Source: Candidatus Omnitrophota bacterium
Lineage (GTDB): Bacteria > Omnitrophota > Gorgyraeia > Gygaellales > Profunditerraquicolaceae
NCBI GenBank assembly: GCA_028714595.1
Contig: JAQTMD010000025.1
Location: 1 to 13,005 of the forward strand
Length of the DNA: 13,005 nucleotides
Direction: 5' to 3'
Positions 1-7,368 of the stretch are shown here, in pieces. The notes beneath the pieces are model-generated. The model did not search any database, was not told the DNA's origin, and saw nothing but the letters and a program-made list of their open reading frames with translations. A program made the position numbers and the translations under genes. Every line of letters begins with the position of its first letter. Positions within the stretch are counted from its first letter, which is position 1.

Positions 1-2
1 TC

Positions 3-533
3 CAGATCCTGTGCGCGGCATTCCTGCTGAACACCGTGGCGCGCCTGTCTTCGGCCCTGGCCATGGCCATCGAGCGGCCGGGGTATATGATGACCGGGTC
101 GCTGGTGACGATCTTCTCGAATATCGCGGTAAGCATCGTCCTGATAAAGATCATGGGTTTTTCGGGCGTTGCCTGGGGCACGGTGGCCGCCGTCAATTGC
201 GGGACGGTCTATTTCCTGTACCGGCTGCACAAGGACCTTGCGATAACCGGCAGGCAGTACCTGGCAGTTTCCGGCTCGTTTGTCCTGGCAGGCGTGCCTG
301 CGGCACTGGCGATCGCGCTCGTCAATTGGGGGACGGACCGGTTCCTCGGACAGCGCGGCAGGCTGCTGGAACTGTGCATTCTTGCCGTCGAAGCAGTACT
401 GTTCGTTTCTCTCTATGCGCAGGCGCTGGTGCGCGCGCGCTTGTTCACTCAGCATGACCTTGCGTTCCTGAAAGAAAAGTTCCCCGCTGGATATGCCGGC
501 ATGTCCGTGCTCCTGGGGATCAGGAACCCGTAA
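3..533 (+). CDS. Polysaccharide/oligosaccharide flippase, C-terminal part (5'-truncated)
   Basis: The frame is open from the left edge (first full codon at base 3) to TAA at 531-533, giving 176 visible residues; the true start lies outside the window. The GTG at 36 is an internal codon, because the hydrophobic sequence continues upstream of it. Visible residues form about five membrane segments (roughly 1-20, 29-49, 55-73, 88-108, 120-140) with short basic loops, and the stretch with a proline-glycine loop followed by a long apolar helix is typical of the C-terminal half of Wzx/MATE-like polysaccharide transporters. Family members are usually 400-500 residues, so about two thirds is missing. 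Its inferred role is to flip lipid-linked glycan across the inner membrane. Placement at the head of a run of glycosyltransferases supports this. A MurJ-like or other MOP-superfamily exporter cannot be excluded from this fragment. Confidence 0.75.
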   Translation, partial: QILCAAFLLNTVARLSSALAMAIERPGYMMTGSLVTIFSNIAVSIVLIKIMGFSGVAWGTVAAVNCGTVYFLYRLHKDLAITGRQYLAVSGSFVLAGVPAALAIALVNWGTDRFLGQRGRLLELCILAVEAVLFVSLYAQALVRARLFTQHDLAFLKEKFPAGYAGMSVLLGIRNP

Positions 534-551
534 GGACTTTTTATCCGGAAC

Positions 552-1433
552 ATGAAAGAGGCATTTCCGCAGGTCGACATCATCACCGTCAATTATAACG
601 GCAGCGCGTGTCTTGCCGATTATTGCGCCGGCCTTCGTGCGCTGGACTATCCCAAAGAACGGATAAGGCTTTTTTTCGTGGATAACGGCTCCCGTGACGG
701 TTCTCTTGAATCCATGCGTACGTGCACCCCGGGCTTTGCGGTCGAGATCGTCGAGAACGGGCGAAATCTCGGGTTTGCACGGGCCAACAACCTGATCCTC
801 GGACGCGCCAGCGCGCCGTACGTGGCGCTGCTCAACAACGATGCCAAAGTCGAGCCCGGCTGGCTGAAGATCCTGGTAGCAAAGTTGGAGAGCGACCCTG
901 CCATCGGGATCGTCAGTTCCCGCCAGGTCCCGAAAGAGTCCGAGCGTTTCATCGAGGCCGGGACGAACCGCACCTCCTGGTGTTCGGGCGGCCACTGCGT
1001 GATACGAAAGTCCGTCCTTGAAAGAGCGGGTTTTTTCGACGAGCGGTTCTTCATGTACGGCGAGGACGTCGATCTTTCCTGGAGGATCTGGCTCGCGGGC
1101 TTTTCATGCGTGTACGTGCCCGAGGCGGTCTGCGAACACCACCGGACCCGGGACAGCCGGTACGATTTCCGGAGGTACTATTTCCACGTGCGCAATTCCA
1201 TACTCCTGCGGTATAAATACGCCGGCGCCCTTGCCGGTTTCAGGGAAAGCATGCGCTGGACAAAAGAGGCAGGCTCGCGGATCATCCGGCGCGGGCTTTT
1301 TTCCGAAGGGTTCGTGATACTGGAGGCAGTGCTGGGTCACGTCTTCCTGATTCTTCATTTCCTTGAAAGCCGGCGGCATCTGATCAATGAGCCGGATTTC
1401 GAGGCAGTGAAAAGGCAATGGATACGGCTGTGA
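552..1433 (+). CDS. GT2 family glycosyltransferase, rhamnosyltransferase-like
   Basis: The 293-residue protein opens with the GT-A strand DIITVNYNG (residues 9-17). The nucleotide-binding VDNGSRDGS is at 43-51, the DxD-region signature LLNNDAKVEP at 93-102, and the acceptor-side motif FMYGEDVDLSWR at 167-178, which holds the likely catalytic-base region E171/D172. This order is characteristic of WbbL-type GT2 enzymes, which transfer rhamnose or another sugar from a nucleotide donor to a lipid-linked glycan in the cytoplasm. The segment between the DxD region and the acceptor motif (about 120-150) is shorter than in the related gene at 4128. The C-terminal 80 residues are basic and partly hydrophobic (254-270), suggesting peripheral membrane contact. 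The start follows the flippase stop by 18 bases with only a weak GGA ribosome site. Sugar specificity cannot be read from sequence. Confidence 0.9.
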   Translation: MKEAFPQVDIITVNYNGSACLADYCAGLRALDYPKERIRLFFVDNGSRDGSLESMRTCTPGFAVEIVENGRNLGFARANNLILGRASAPYVALLNNDAKVEPGWLKILVAKLESDPAIGIVSSRQVPKESERFIEAGTNRTSWCSGGHCVIRKSVLERAGFFDERFFMYGEDVDLSWRIWLAGFSCVYVPEAVCEHHRTRDSRYDFRRYYFHVRNSILLRYKYAGALAGFRESMRWTKEAGSRIIRRGLFSEGFVILEAVLGHVFLILHFLESRRHLINEPDFEAVKRQWIRL

Positions 1434-2344
1434 GCGACGTCTCGGTCATCATCGTCAACTGGAACACGAAGGACTTACTGCGTACCTGCCTGCGGTCCGT
1501 GTATGAGACGACTCACGCGGCTGATCTCGAAGTCTTGGTCGTGGACAACGCTTCAAGCGACGGCAGCGTTTGCATGGTCGAACAGGAGTTCTCGCCGGTG
1601 AAGCTCTTAAAGAATGAATACAACATCGGCCATACGGCGGCGAACAACCAGGCGATCAAACAGGCGAGGTCCCCGTATATCCTGCTCGTCAACAGCGACG
1701 TAAAGATGCTTGACGGCTGTATCGACCGGATGAAGGCGCTCATGGACGAAAGACCGCAGATCGCCGCTCTGAGCGCCCGGTCGCTCGATCCCGGCGGAAA
1801 GCCCCAGGCTGATTGCAGGCGGTTCCCGAAGCTGGCCACGGCGCTTTTCGACGATACGTGCCTGGGCTGGTGGTTCCCGGACAACGGCGTGATCGCGCGT
1901 TACCGTTACCGCGACTGGCAGCATAATGACTTCCGCCGGGTGGAACAGCCGCCCCTGACCTGTTTCATGGTGCGCAAAGAGGTTTTTGACAGGATCGGGC
2001 TTTTCGACGAGCGTTTTTTCCTCTATTTCAACGACCCGGATTTCTGTTATCGCATGCAGTGCGCAGGTCTCGCCGTCTTTTATACGCCTGAGGCGCAGGT
2101 CGTCCACTTCGGGGGAGCGAGCATCCGGCAGTACGGCCGGGCAGCCCTGTCCTGGCAGCAGGGAAGGCTGCTGTATTATAGAAAGCATTTCGGCCGGTAC
2201 GCCGGAGTCTATGTCAAGATAGTGCTGTGCATCGACCTCCTGCTGCGTGCGGCAAAGTTCGCGGTCAAAAAGGCCTTACGAAAGGCGCAACCCGGGGAAT
2301 TGTCCGGCCGATACCGGCTCGTCGCCGGGGTACTGGCAAGCTGA
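1418..2344 (+). CDS. GT2 family glycosyltransferase, rhamnosyltransferase-like
   Basis: The 308-residue GT-A protein has DVSVIIVNWN at 7-16, VDNASSDGS at 42-50, LLVNSDVKML at 89-98 (NSD in the DxD position) and FLYFNDPDFCYR at 201-212, followed by HFGGAS at 230-235. This is the same family as the preceding gene. The usual Glu-Asp pair of the acceptor motif is Asn205-Asp206 here, a change worth noting. The helix around 262-285 is hydrophobic then basic, again suggesting membrane association. The ATG start overlaps the previous gene by 16 bases. An alternative GTG at 1430 would make a 4-base GTGA overlap with the upstream stop and drop only four residues, and I cannot decide between them. Translation is probably coupled to the upstream gene. 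The likely role is addition of one sugar to the growing surface glycan. Confidence 0.9.
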   Translation: MDTAVSDVSVIIVNWNTKDLLRTCLRSVYETTHAADLEVLVVDNASSDGSVCMVEQEFSPVKLLKNEYNIGHTAANNQAIKQARSPYILLVNSDVKMLDGCIDRMKALMDERPQIAALSARSLDPGGKPQADCRRFPKLATALFDDTCLGWWFPDNGVIARYRYRDWQHNDFRRVEQPPLTCFMVRKEVFDRIGLFDERFFLYFNDPDFCYRMQCAGLAVFYTPEAQVVHFGGASIRQYGRAALSWQQGRLLYYRKHFGRYAGVYVKIVLCIDLLLRAAKFAVKKALRKAQPGELSGRYRLVAGVLAS

Positions 2345-2345
2345 T

Positions 2346-3107
2346 ATGGCAAAGATATCCGCGGTAGTGATGGTGTATAACGAAGAGGCGCAGATCAGGC
2401 AGTGCCTGGACACGGTCAAATGGGCCGATGAAATCGTGATCTGCGATTCGTTCTCCACGGACGGTACCGTGGCAATAGCCCGCGAATACACCGATAAGAT
2501 ATTCCAGAGGAAGTTCGACAATTTCGGCGACCAGAAAAAGTGGACGCTTGACAAGCCGGCGCACGAGTGGGTGCTGTTCGTCGAGGCCGACGAGCGGTTC
2601 TCCAAAGAGCTGGGCGAGGAGATCCGCAGCCGCATCGGCAGCGAGGCAGACGTCGACGGATACCGGATATGGTTTCGCAACCATTGTTTCGGCCGGCTCA
2701 TGCAGGGCGATATCTGGAGGTTCAAGAAGCTCAAAGTTTACCGCAAGGAAAAGGGGTCGTGGGAGGATCGCAGGGTGCATGCCAATTTCATTTTGCGGGG
2801 CGAATCGCGGGATCTGGTACAGCCGCTCGACCATTATCCGTACCCCACCCTTGGGATATATCTCATGAAACTGAACCGCTCGACAAGGCTCGAGGCTGAG
2901 GAATTGCGCCGCAGGGGGTATCGCCTCACGCTCCTCGATTTTTGCAAGTCGATAGCCTGGATACCGATGACCTTCTGGAGGTCGTATGTCACCTGGAAAG
3001 GATACCGTGACGGCCGGCAGGGGTTGTTGCTCGCATTTTTGACCGCGCCGTACAATTTCATGGTAAAGGTCAAATACCTGACGGGGAGACCGCATGCCGC
3101 TTCCTGA
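2346..3107 (+). CDS. GT2 family glycosyltransferase, WaaE/KdtX-like
   Basis: The 253-residue protein starts at ATG 2346, one base after the upstream TGA. The frame is open further upstream, but conserved sequence begins at KISAVVMVYNEE, so the longer version is rejected. Motifs are VVMVYNEEAQI (7-17), CDSFSTDGT (33-41), FGDQKKW (60-66), VEADERFS (79-86) and RRVHANF (142-148), and the C-terminus carries a DGRQG segment and a hydrophobic tail (222-245). This set matches the small WaaE/KdtX group, of which known members add glucose to the inner core of LPS. The acidic motif reads EAD rather than the common DAD. The start has no strong ribosome site, so expression probably depends on coupling to the gene before. 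It may act on a core-like sugar, but assignment to core versus O-chain is inference. Confidence 0.87.
   Translation: MAKISAVVMVYNEEAQIRQCLDTVKWADEIVICDSFSTDGTVAIAREYTDKIFQRKFDNFGDQKKWTLDKPAHEWVLFVEADERFSKELGEEIRSRIGSEADVDGYRIWFRNHCFGRLMQGDIWRFKKLKVYRKEKGSWEDRRVHANFILRGESRDLVQPLDHYPYPTLGIYLMKLNRSTRLEAEELRRRGYRLTLLDFCKSIAWIPMTFWRSYVTWKGYRDGRQGLLLAFLTAPYNFMVKVKYLTGRPHAAS
3083..3088 (+). promoter_or_regulatory. Ribosome binding site for the methyltransferase at 3094
   Basis: GGGGAG lies five bases before ATG 3094, inside the 3' end of the preceding glycosyltransferase gene. It supports the 14-base overlap between the two genes and the choice of this start. Confidence 0.6.
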
Positions 3108-4125
3108 TTTTGAACACGTTGCCTGTGACCTCTGCGGTAAAGACGAACCGCAGCGCCTGTTCTCAGGCAAAGACAACTTCGTGCCGGGCCCGGAGCGGTT
3201 CGAGCTGGTCAGGTGCGCGAACTGCGGCCTGATGTACCTCGACCCGCGCCCTGCGCCGGGCGTCATCGGCAGGTACTATCCGGGAAATTACCTCGCCTAT
3301 CAGGAATTCGAAGTCCAGGCTGTCGGCGTGTTCAATCGCAACCCGGGCCGCTGGTCGGTCTTCAAAAACCGGGTCAAGCGATCCATCCTGCGGGATTATT
3401 TTCACTACCGGTTCCCCGCAGAAAAACATCCGTCTCCGGTCGAGCGCATGGCTGCGCTGTGCTTTTTGCCGCAATTCAACAGGAGGTTTTACCGGGTCAT
3501 CCCGTTCTCCGGAGACGGCAGGCTGCTTGATATCGGCTGCGGCAATGCCGCCAACCTCGTATTGTTGAAAGAGCTGGGCTGGCAGGTCAGGGGCATCGAG
3601 ATAAACCGGCACTGCTGCGCGTTCGCAAAGGAAAAGTTCGATATCGAGGTCGACTGCGCCGATCCCGTGGACGCGACGTTCGGCGCACGGTCGTTTGACT
3701 GCATCACCATGTGGCATTTCCTGGAACATCACCACCGGCCTTCGAAGGTGCTCGAACGCTGCCGGGAATGGCTGACCGACGAGGGGCTCCTGGTCATCGG
3801 CCTGCCCAACTGCGCGTCGCTTGAGGCGCGTACCTTGAAGGCGCACAGCGCGCTGTTCGACTTCCCGCGGCATTTGTACGATTTTACCCCGCGCACGCTC
3901 AAAAAGCTGGTGGAGGCAAAAGGATTTTCCCTCGAGCGGATGATTTATTCCACGAGCATGCCGTCGTTTGACTGGAGCCTGAACACCTATGCCGCTGCCA
4001 CGGGAAAAAAGTGGAGGGTGGACTCTTCCCTGCGCATGAACCCCCTGGTCATCGCAGCGGATTACCTGCTGTCGTTTGCGCATCTGTCCAGCAGTATGAT
4101 CCTGTATTGCCGCAAAAGGGCCTAA
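3094..4125 (+). CDS. Class I SAM-dependent methyltransferase with N-terminal zinc-knuckle domain
   Basis: The 343-residue protein has two parts. The N-terminal domain carries two CxxC pairs (C11/C14 and C41/C44), the second in RCANCGLMYLDPRP, a pattern typical of a small zinc-binding module found at the front of sugar and antibiotic methyltransferases. The catalytic domain has the SAM motif LLDIGCG (144-150), an acidic strand end at GIEIN (167-171), HFLEH (208-212), a GLPN strand end (236-239) and RHLYDFTP (259-266). The last 30 residues are hydrophobic (317-337). It presumably methylates a sugar hydroxyl or a nucleotide-sugar in the cytoplasm. O- versus C-methylation is undecided, as the C-terminal domain of TylC3/NovU-like C-methyltransferases is not recognisable. 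It overlaps the upstream GT by 14 bases. A close relative forms the second half of the fusion protein at 7365. Confidence 0.88.
   Translation: MPLPDFEHVACDLCGKDEPQRLFSGKDNFVPGPERFELVRCANCGLMYLDPRPAPGVIGRYYPGNYLAYQEFEVQAVGVFNRNPGRWSVFKNRVKRSILRDYFHYRFPAEKHPSPVERMAALCFLPQFNRRFYRVIPFSGDGRLLDIGCGNAANLVLLKELGWQVRGIEINRHCCAFAKEKFDIEVDCADPVDATFGARSFDCITMWHFLEHHHRPSKVLERCREWLTDEGLLVIGLPNCASLEARTLKAHSALFDFPRHLYDFTPRTLKKLVEAKGFSLERMIYSTSMPSFDWSLNTYAAATGKKWRVDSSLRMNPLVIAADYLLSFAHLSSSMILYCRKRA
4114..4120 (+). promoter_or_regulatory. Ribosome binding site fixing the GTG start at 4128
   Basis: AAAAGGG sits seven bases before GTG 4128. It decides between this start and a longer open frame reaching back to 4011, which would lie inside the methyltransferase gene and add 39 residues with no family resemblance. 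Confidence 0.6.
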
Positions 4126-4127
4126 TC

Positions 4128-5087
4128 GTGAATGAACGCAAAGGCGGAGTTTCCATAATCATAGTCAATCATAACGGCAAGGACCTGCTTGCCGAATGTC
4201 TGGCATCGTGCATGCGGCAGACGTACCGGGACCTTGAGACGATCGTGGTGGATAACGGCTCGAGCGACGGCTCGCAGGATTTCGTGCGCACGAACTATCC
4301 GGCGGTGACGCTCATCGAGAACGCCGGGAACACGGGGTTCGCCCCGGCCGCCAATCAGGGCATCGAGGCAAGCGGCTCCGAGTTCGTAGCGCTCCTCAAC
4401 AACGACACCCGCGTCGAGCCGGAGTGGATCGCGCGCCTGGTCGAGGCGATCCGGTCGGATGAGACGGTCGGCAGCTGCGCTTCGAAGCAGATGGACTTTT
4501 TCCGGCCCGGGATCATCGATGCCGCAGGCCTTGTCTTTTTTCGCGGAGGGTATGCCGGAAGCAGGGGGCACGCAAAAAAAGACGAAGGACAGTTCGATGC
4601 TCAGGCGCCGGTTTTCGGCGCGCACGGCGCCTCGGCATTTTACCGGCGCAGCATGCTCGACCAGGTCGGTCTGTTCGACGCGGATTATTTTGCCTACAAC
4701 GAAGAATTCGACCTGTCGCTGCGCGCGCAGCTCTTCGGCTGGAAATGCCTGTATGTGCCCGGGGCAGTCGTCTACCATAAGCAGGGAGCCACGCGCGCCA
4801 GGCAGGACAGGCGGTTCCTCGTCTATCATATGGAGCGCAACCGTATCTTTACCATCATCAAGGATTATCCGTGGGGCCTTATCCTGGCTACGCTGTCCTT
4901 TTTGCTCAAGTACGAACTGGATATTCTCTGGAGGCTGGTTGCCGGCGGTGAAACTGCGTTGTTTCGTGCCAGGCTCGACGTCATGCGATCGCTGCCGCAC
5001 CTGTTGCGAAAAAGGCGGCTGATCCAGAAGAACAGGGTGCTCTCGGTCCGCGGATGCATGCAGCTTTTGTCGAGGCCGCAGGATTAA
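4128..5087 (+). CDS. GT2 family glycosyltransferase, rhamnosyltransferase-like
   Basis: The 319-residue protein starts at GTG, two bases after the upstream TAA. It shows GVSIIIVNHNGKD (7-19), VDNGSSDGS (41-49), LLNNDTRVEP (89-98), IIDAAGLVFF (129-138), a GAHGASAFYRR acceptor-loop segment (164-174) and FAYNEEFDLSLRAQLFGW (188-205). Here the usual ED of the acceptor motif is EE (192-193) followed by D195. This is the fullest copy of the WbbL-like type in the window; its motif blocks match the gene at 552 closely, including at the DNA level (14 identical bases at 678-691 and 4248-4261). Residues 248-262 are hydrophobic, followed by a very basic tail, consistent with peripheral membrane attachment. 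It probably transfers one deoxyhexose or hexose to the lipid-linked glycan. Donor and linkage are unknown. Confidence 0.9.
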   Translation: MNERKGGVSIIIVNHNGKDLLAECLASCMRQTYRDLETIVVDNGSSDGSQDFVRTNYPAVTLIENAGNTGFAPAANQGIEASGSEFVALLNNDTRVEPEWIARLVEAIRSDETVGSCASKQMDFFRPGIIDAAGLVFFRGGYAGSRGHAKKDEGQFDAQAPVFGAHGASAFYRRSMLDQVGLFDADYFAYNEEFDLSLRAQLFGWKCLYVPGAVVYHKQGATRARQDRRFLVYHMERNRIFTIIKDYPWGLILATLSFLLKYELDILWRLVAGGETALFRARLDVMRSLPHLLRKRRLIQKNRVLSVRGCMQLLSRPQD

Positions 5088-5088
5088 A

Positions 5089-5095
5089 AAGGAAG
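5089..5095 (+). promoter_or_regulatory. Ribosome binding site fixing the ATG start at 5102
   Basis: AAGGAAG, preceded by more A residues, sits six bases before ATG 5102. It supports this start over an in-frame ATG at 5054, which would overlap the upstream gene by 34 bases and has no comparable site. Confidence 0.65.
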
Positions 5096-5101
5096 AACGC
5101 C

Positions 5102-6223
5102 ATGCTGGTCGGTTTTGATATCAGGCCCCTGATCTTTACCGGGGCCGGGATACGCACGTACCTGTACAACCTCATCGTCAGTCTGGCAAAGATAGAAGGC
5201 CTGCGTCAGCAGCTTTTTGTCTCTTCCCCGAGCAGGATCGCCTGGGAGGATGTCTCCGCAACGATCTCCGAGGATGTCGTCAGGCTTCCGCATCTGAACC
5301 GTTTGTGCGGACGGTTCTGGGAGGAATTTCTGTTGTCTTCCGCCGTACGGAAGAAAAAGGTCGATATTTTTCACGGAGCCAGGTTTTTCCTGCCGCGCCG
5401 GCTTGCCTGTCCGTCGGTGGTCACCGTGCATGACCTGGCGTTCAAGAAATTTCCCGAGTTCGTGACCAGACAGGCCTTCAGGGATTTCGACGCCATGGTC
5501 GCCTACTCCGTGCAGGCTGCGCGAGCGGTCATCGTCCCTTCGGAGGCGACTGCGCGCGATCTGTTCGACCTCTACAAAGTCGGGAAAAACAAGGTCGCGG
5601 TCATCCATGAAGCAGCGGGCCCGGCCTTCCGGCCGTCCCCTGACGCCGACAGGCCCCGCAGACTGAGGGAAAAGTTCAGGACAGGGAATAAGTTCATCCT
5701 CTGCGTCGGGACCATCGAGCCGAGGAAGAATCTCGTCAACCTCCTTGAGGCCTATGCCATGCTCAAAGACAACGATGAGTTTACGCTGGTCCTGGCAGGA
5801 GGCCTGGGGTGGCGTTACGGCCGGATACTTGAAAAGGTCAAAGAGCTTGCCCTGGGCACGAGGGTAGTCTTTACCGGCAGGGTGAGCGACGGTGAACTGG
5901 TAGATCTTTACAACGGCTGCGAGGTTTTTGTCTTTCCTTCGTATTACGAGGGGTTCGGGCTGCCGGTACTGGAGGCGCTCGGCTGTGCGTGCGCGGTTGT
6001 CTGCGCCGATACCTCCTCGCTTACCGAGCTTTTTGGCGATGCCTGCATCTTCGTCGACCCGCACTCTGCGGCGTCGATAGAGCGGGGTTTACGGAAAGCT
6101 CTCTTTGATGCGGCAGTCCGTGACCGGCTGCGGGCAAGGGCGCTCGAGAAGGCAGCGGGTTTCTCATGGGCCAAGGCAGCCGGGGATACGTACGCCGTGT
6201 ATGGGCAGGTCTTACGAGGATAG
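5102..6223 (+). CDS. GT4 family glycosyltransferase (group 1)
   Basis: The 373-residue GT-B protein starts at ATG 5102. The N-terminal domain opens GFDIRPLIFTGAGIRTY (4-20), whose glycine loop is the usual donor/acceptor-contact turn, and has VTVHDLAF at 107-114. The C-terminal domain begins near 195 with FILCVGTIEPRKN (198-210), a hallmark of mannosyl- and related transferases of this branch. The EX7E catalytic/donor-binding motif is intact: E283 and E291 in YYEGFGLPVLEALG. Length is normal for the family. It is a retaining cytoplasmic enzyme that would use a nucleotide-sugar, with GDP-mannose a common donor for close relatives but not provable here. The gene begins 14 bases after the GT2 stop and ends two bases before the next start, fitting co-translation. 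Confidence 0.92.
   Translation: MLVGFDIRPLIFTGAGIRTYLYNLIVSLAKIEGLRQQLFVSSPSRIAWEDVSATISEDVVRLPHLNRLCGRFWEEFLLSSAVRKKKVDIFHGARFFLPRRLACPSVVTVHDLAFKKFPEFVTRQAFRDFDAMVAYSVQAARAVIVPSEATARDLFDLYKVGKNKVAVIHEAAGPAFRPSPDADRPRRLREKFRTGNKFILCVGTIEPRKNLVNLLEAYAMLKDNDEFTLVLAGGLGWRYGRILEKVKELALGTRVVFTGRVSDGELVDLYNGCEVFVFPSYYEGFGLPVLEALGCACAVVCADTSSLTELFGDACIFVDPHSAASIERGLRKALFDAAVRDRLRARALEKAAGFSWAKAAGDTYAVYGQVLRG
6216..6220 (+). promoter_or_regulatory. Ribosome binding site fixing the ATG start at 6226
   Basis: GAGGA sits five bases before ATG 6226, across the stop of the preceding gene. It rejects the longer open frame from 6166, whose extra 20 residues precede the typical MKPKVLMID opening of a GT4 enzyme. 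Confidence 0.6.
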
Positions 6224-6225
6224 GG

Positions 6226-7368
6226 ATGAAACCGAAGGTCTTGATGATCGATGTCGGCGGCTGGGGCGGGATCACCCATTACACGTATAATCTCATGGCT
6301 GCCCTGGCGCGAAACGGGAAATGCGACTGCACGCTCCTCACCGACCGGCAGTATGAACTGGAACCGCTGCCAAGGAATTTTGAGATCATCAAGAAGTCTT
6401 TGAACAACCAGCCGTATGGACGCGCAGTCAAAAGCGTCTTTGAAGCAATCAGGCAGGTCAAGCCGCAGATCATCCACGTCCAGACCATGATCACTGCCAG
6501 GAGAGACTGGCTGCTCTTCCGGCTGGGGGGACTGCTGGGCAAGCGGATCGTGTTGACCTGCCATAATGTGCTGCCTCACGAGGACGCGGAAAAACAGGCG
6601 TTTTTCATGAGGCAGGCCCTGGCGAACATCTATGCGGCCTCGCGTGCGATCATCGCGCATTCGGAATTCTCACGCGCGAGACTCATTGAACTGTTCGGGG
6701 TGCCTGCCGCCAAGATCACGGTAATCCCTCACGGGAATTACCTTTTCTTCAGGCGCACGGAGATGAGCCAGGCAGAAGCGAGGCAGGCATTGGGGTTGCC
6801 GGCTGACGCCAGGATCGTACTGCAGTTCGGGGCCATCCGTCTCTACAAGGGCATCGACGTCCTTCTTGAAGCGTTCGCCGGGGTACGGGAGGCAGGAAAA
6901 GACGTCAGGCTCCTGTTGGCCGGAAAGCCCATGCACCTGGACCCGGCCGGGATATTTGAGGCGATTCGCAGGCTCGGCCTTGAAGATGCGGTGATCGTCA
7001 AAGCGGGGTACGTTGACTTCGACGACATCGCAAAATATTTTTTTGCCTCGGACGCAGCCGTTTTTCCGTATAAGGAGATCGATATGAGCGGCTCGCTGCA
7101 GCTGGCCTTCGCGTTTGAGAGGCCGGTAGTGGCAGCGCGTTCAGGCGGGCTTCCCGAAGTGATCGAAGACGGGAAAAACGGCCTTTTATTTTCAGCCAAT
7201 GACGTCACGGAACTTGCCGGCTGCCTGAGCCGCCTGCTGGGAGACGACGCCCTGCGCCAAAACCTGGGGCAGGCGGGACTGCGGCTGGCAAGGGAAAGAT
7301 TTTCCTGGGAGCCGATCGCTGCCGGCACCGTCAGCGTATACGAGCGGGTCATCGCGCAAGGCAAATGA
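6226..7368 (+). CDS. GT4 family glycosyltransferase with a variant EX7E motif
   Basis: The 380-residue GT-B protein opens with VLMIDVGGWGGITHYTYNL (5-23), where the double glycine turn is the donor-site loop. It continues with TCHNVLPHE (111-119), AHSEFSR (144-150) and VIPHGNY (166-172). The C-terminal domain starts at VLQFGAIRLYKGID (198-211), with the basic residue pair R205/K208, and ends with a normal FSWEPIA helix. The expected EX7E region reads YKEIDMSGSLQLAFAFERP (282-300): E284 is present but the position eight residues later is Gln292, not Glu. A related SGxLxxAxxFxxP layout occurs in some GT4 subfamilies, so the protein may still be active. It ends in an ATGA overlap with the next gene. 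Its substrate is unknown. Confidence 0.9.
   Translation: MKPKVLMIDVGGWGGITHYTYNLMAALARNGKCDCTLLTDRQYELEPLPRNFEIIKKSLNNQPYGRAVKSVFEAIRQVKPQIIHVQTMITARRDWLLFRLGGLLGKRIVLTCHNVLPHEDAEKQAFFMRQALANIYAASRAIIAHSEFSRARLIELFGVPAAKITVIPHGNYLFFRRTEMSQAEARQALGLPADARIVLQFGAIRLYKGIDVLLEAFAGVREAGKDVRLLLAGKPMHLDPAGIFEAIRRLGLEDAVIVKAGYVDFDDIAKYFFASDAAVFPYKEIDMSGSLQLAFAFERPVVAARSGGLPEVIEDGKNGLLFSANDVTELAGCLSRLLGDDALRQNLGQAGLRLARERFSWEPIAAGTVSVYERVIAQGK

Noticed and set aside
534..551. T-rich gap after the flippase as a terminator
   Set aside because: The T run is short and I see no stable hairpin in front of it; the next gene starts immediately.
2247..2345. Upstream extension of the WaaE-like GT2
   Set aside because: The extra 33 residues are basic, overlap the preceding gene and precede the conserved first strand; ATG 2346 is the better start.
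2265..3266. Open frame of 333 codons on the minus strand
   Set aside because: It spans two well-supported + strand genes and has low-complexity, proline/arginine-rich sequence without motifs.
3163..4083. Open frame of 306 codons on the minus strand
   Set aside because: It is the shadow of the methyltransferase at 3094; no start signal or motif supports it.
5084..6064. Open frame of 326 codons on the minus strand
   Set aside because: It mirrors the GT4 at 5102, is charged throughout and has no recognisable domain.
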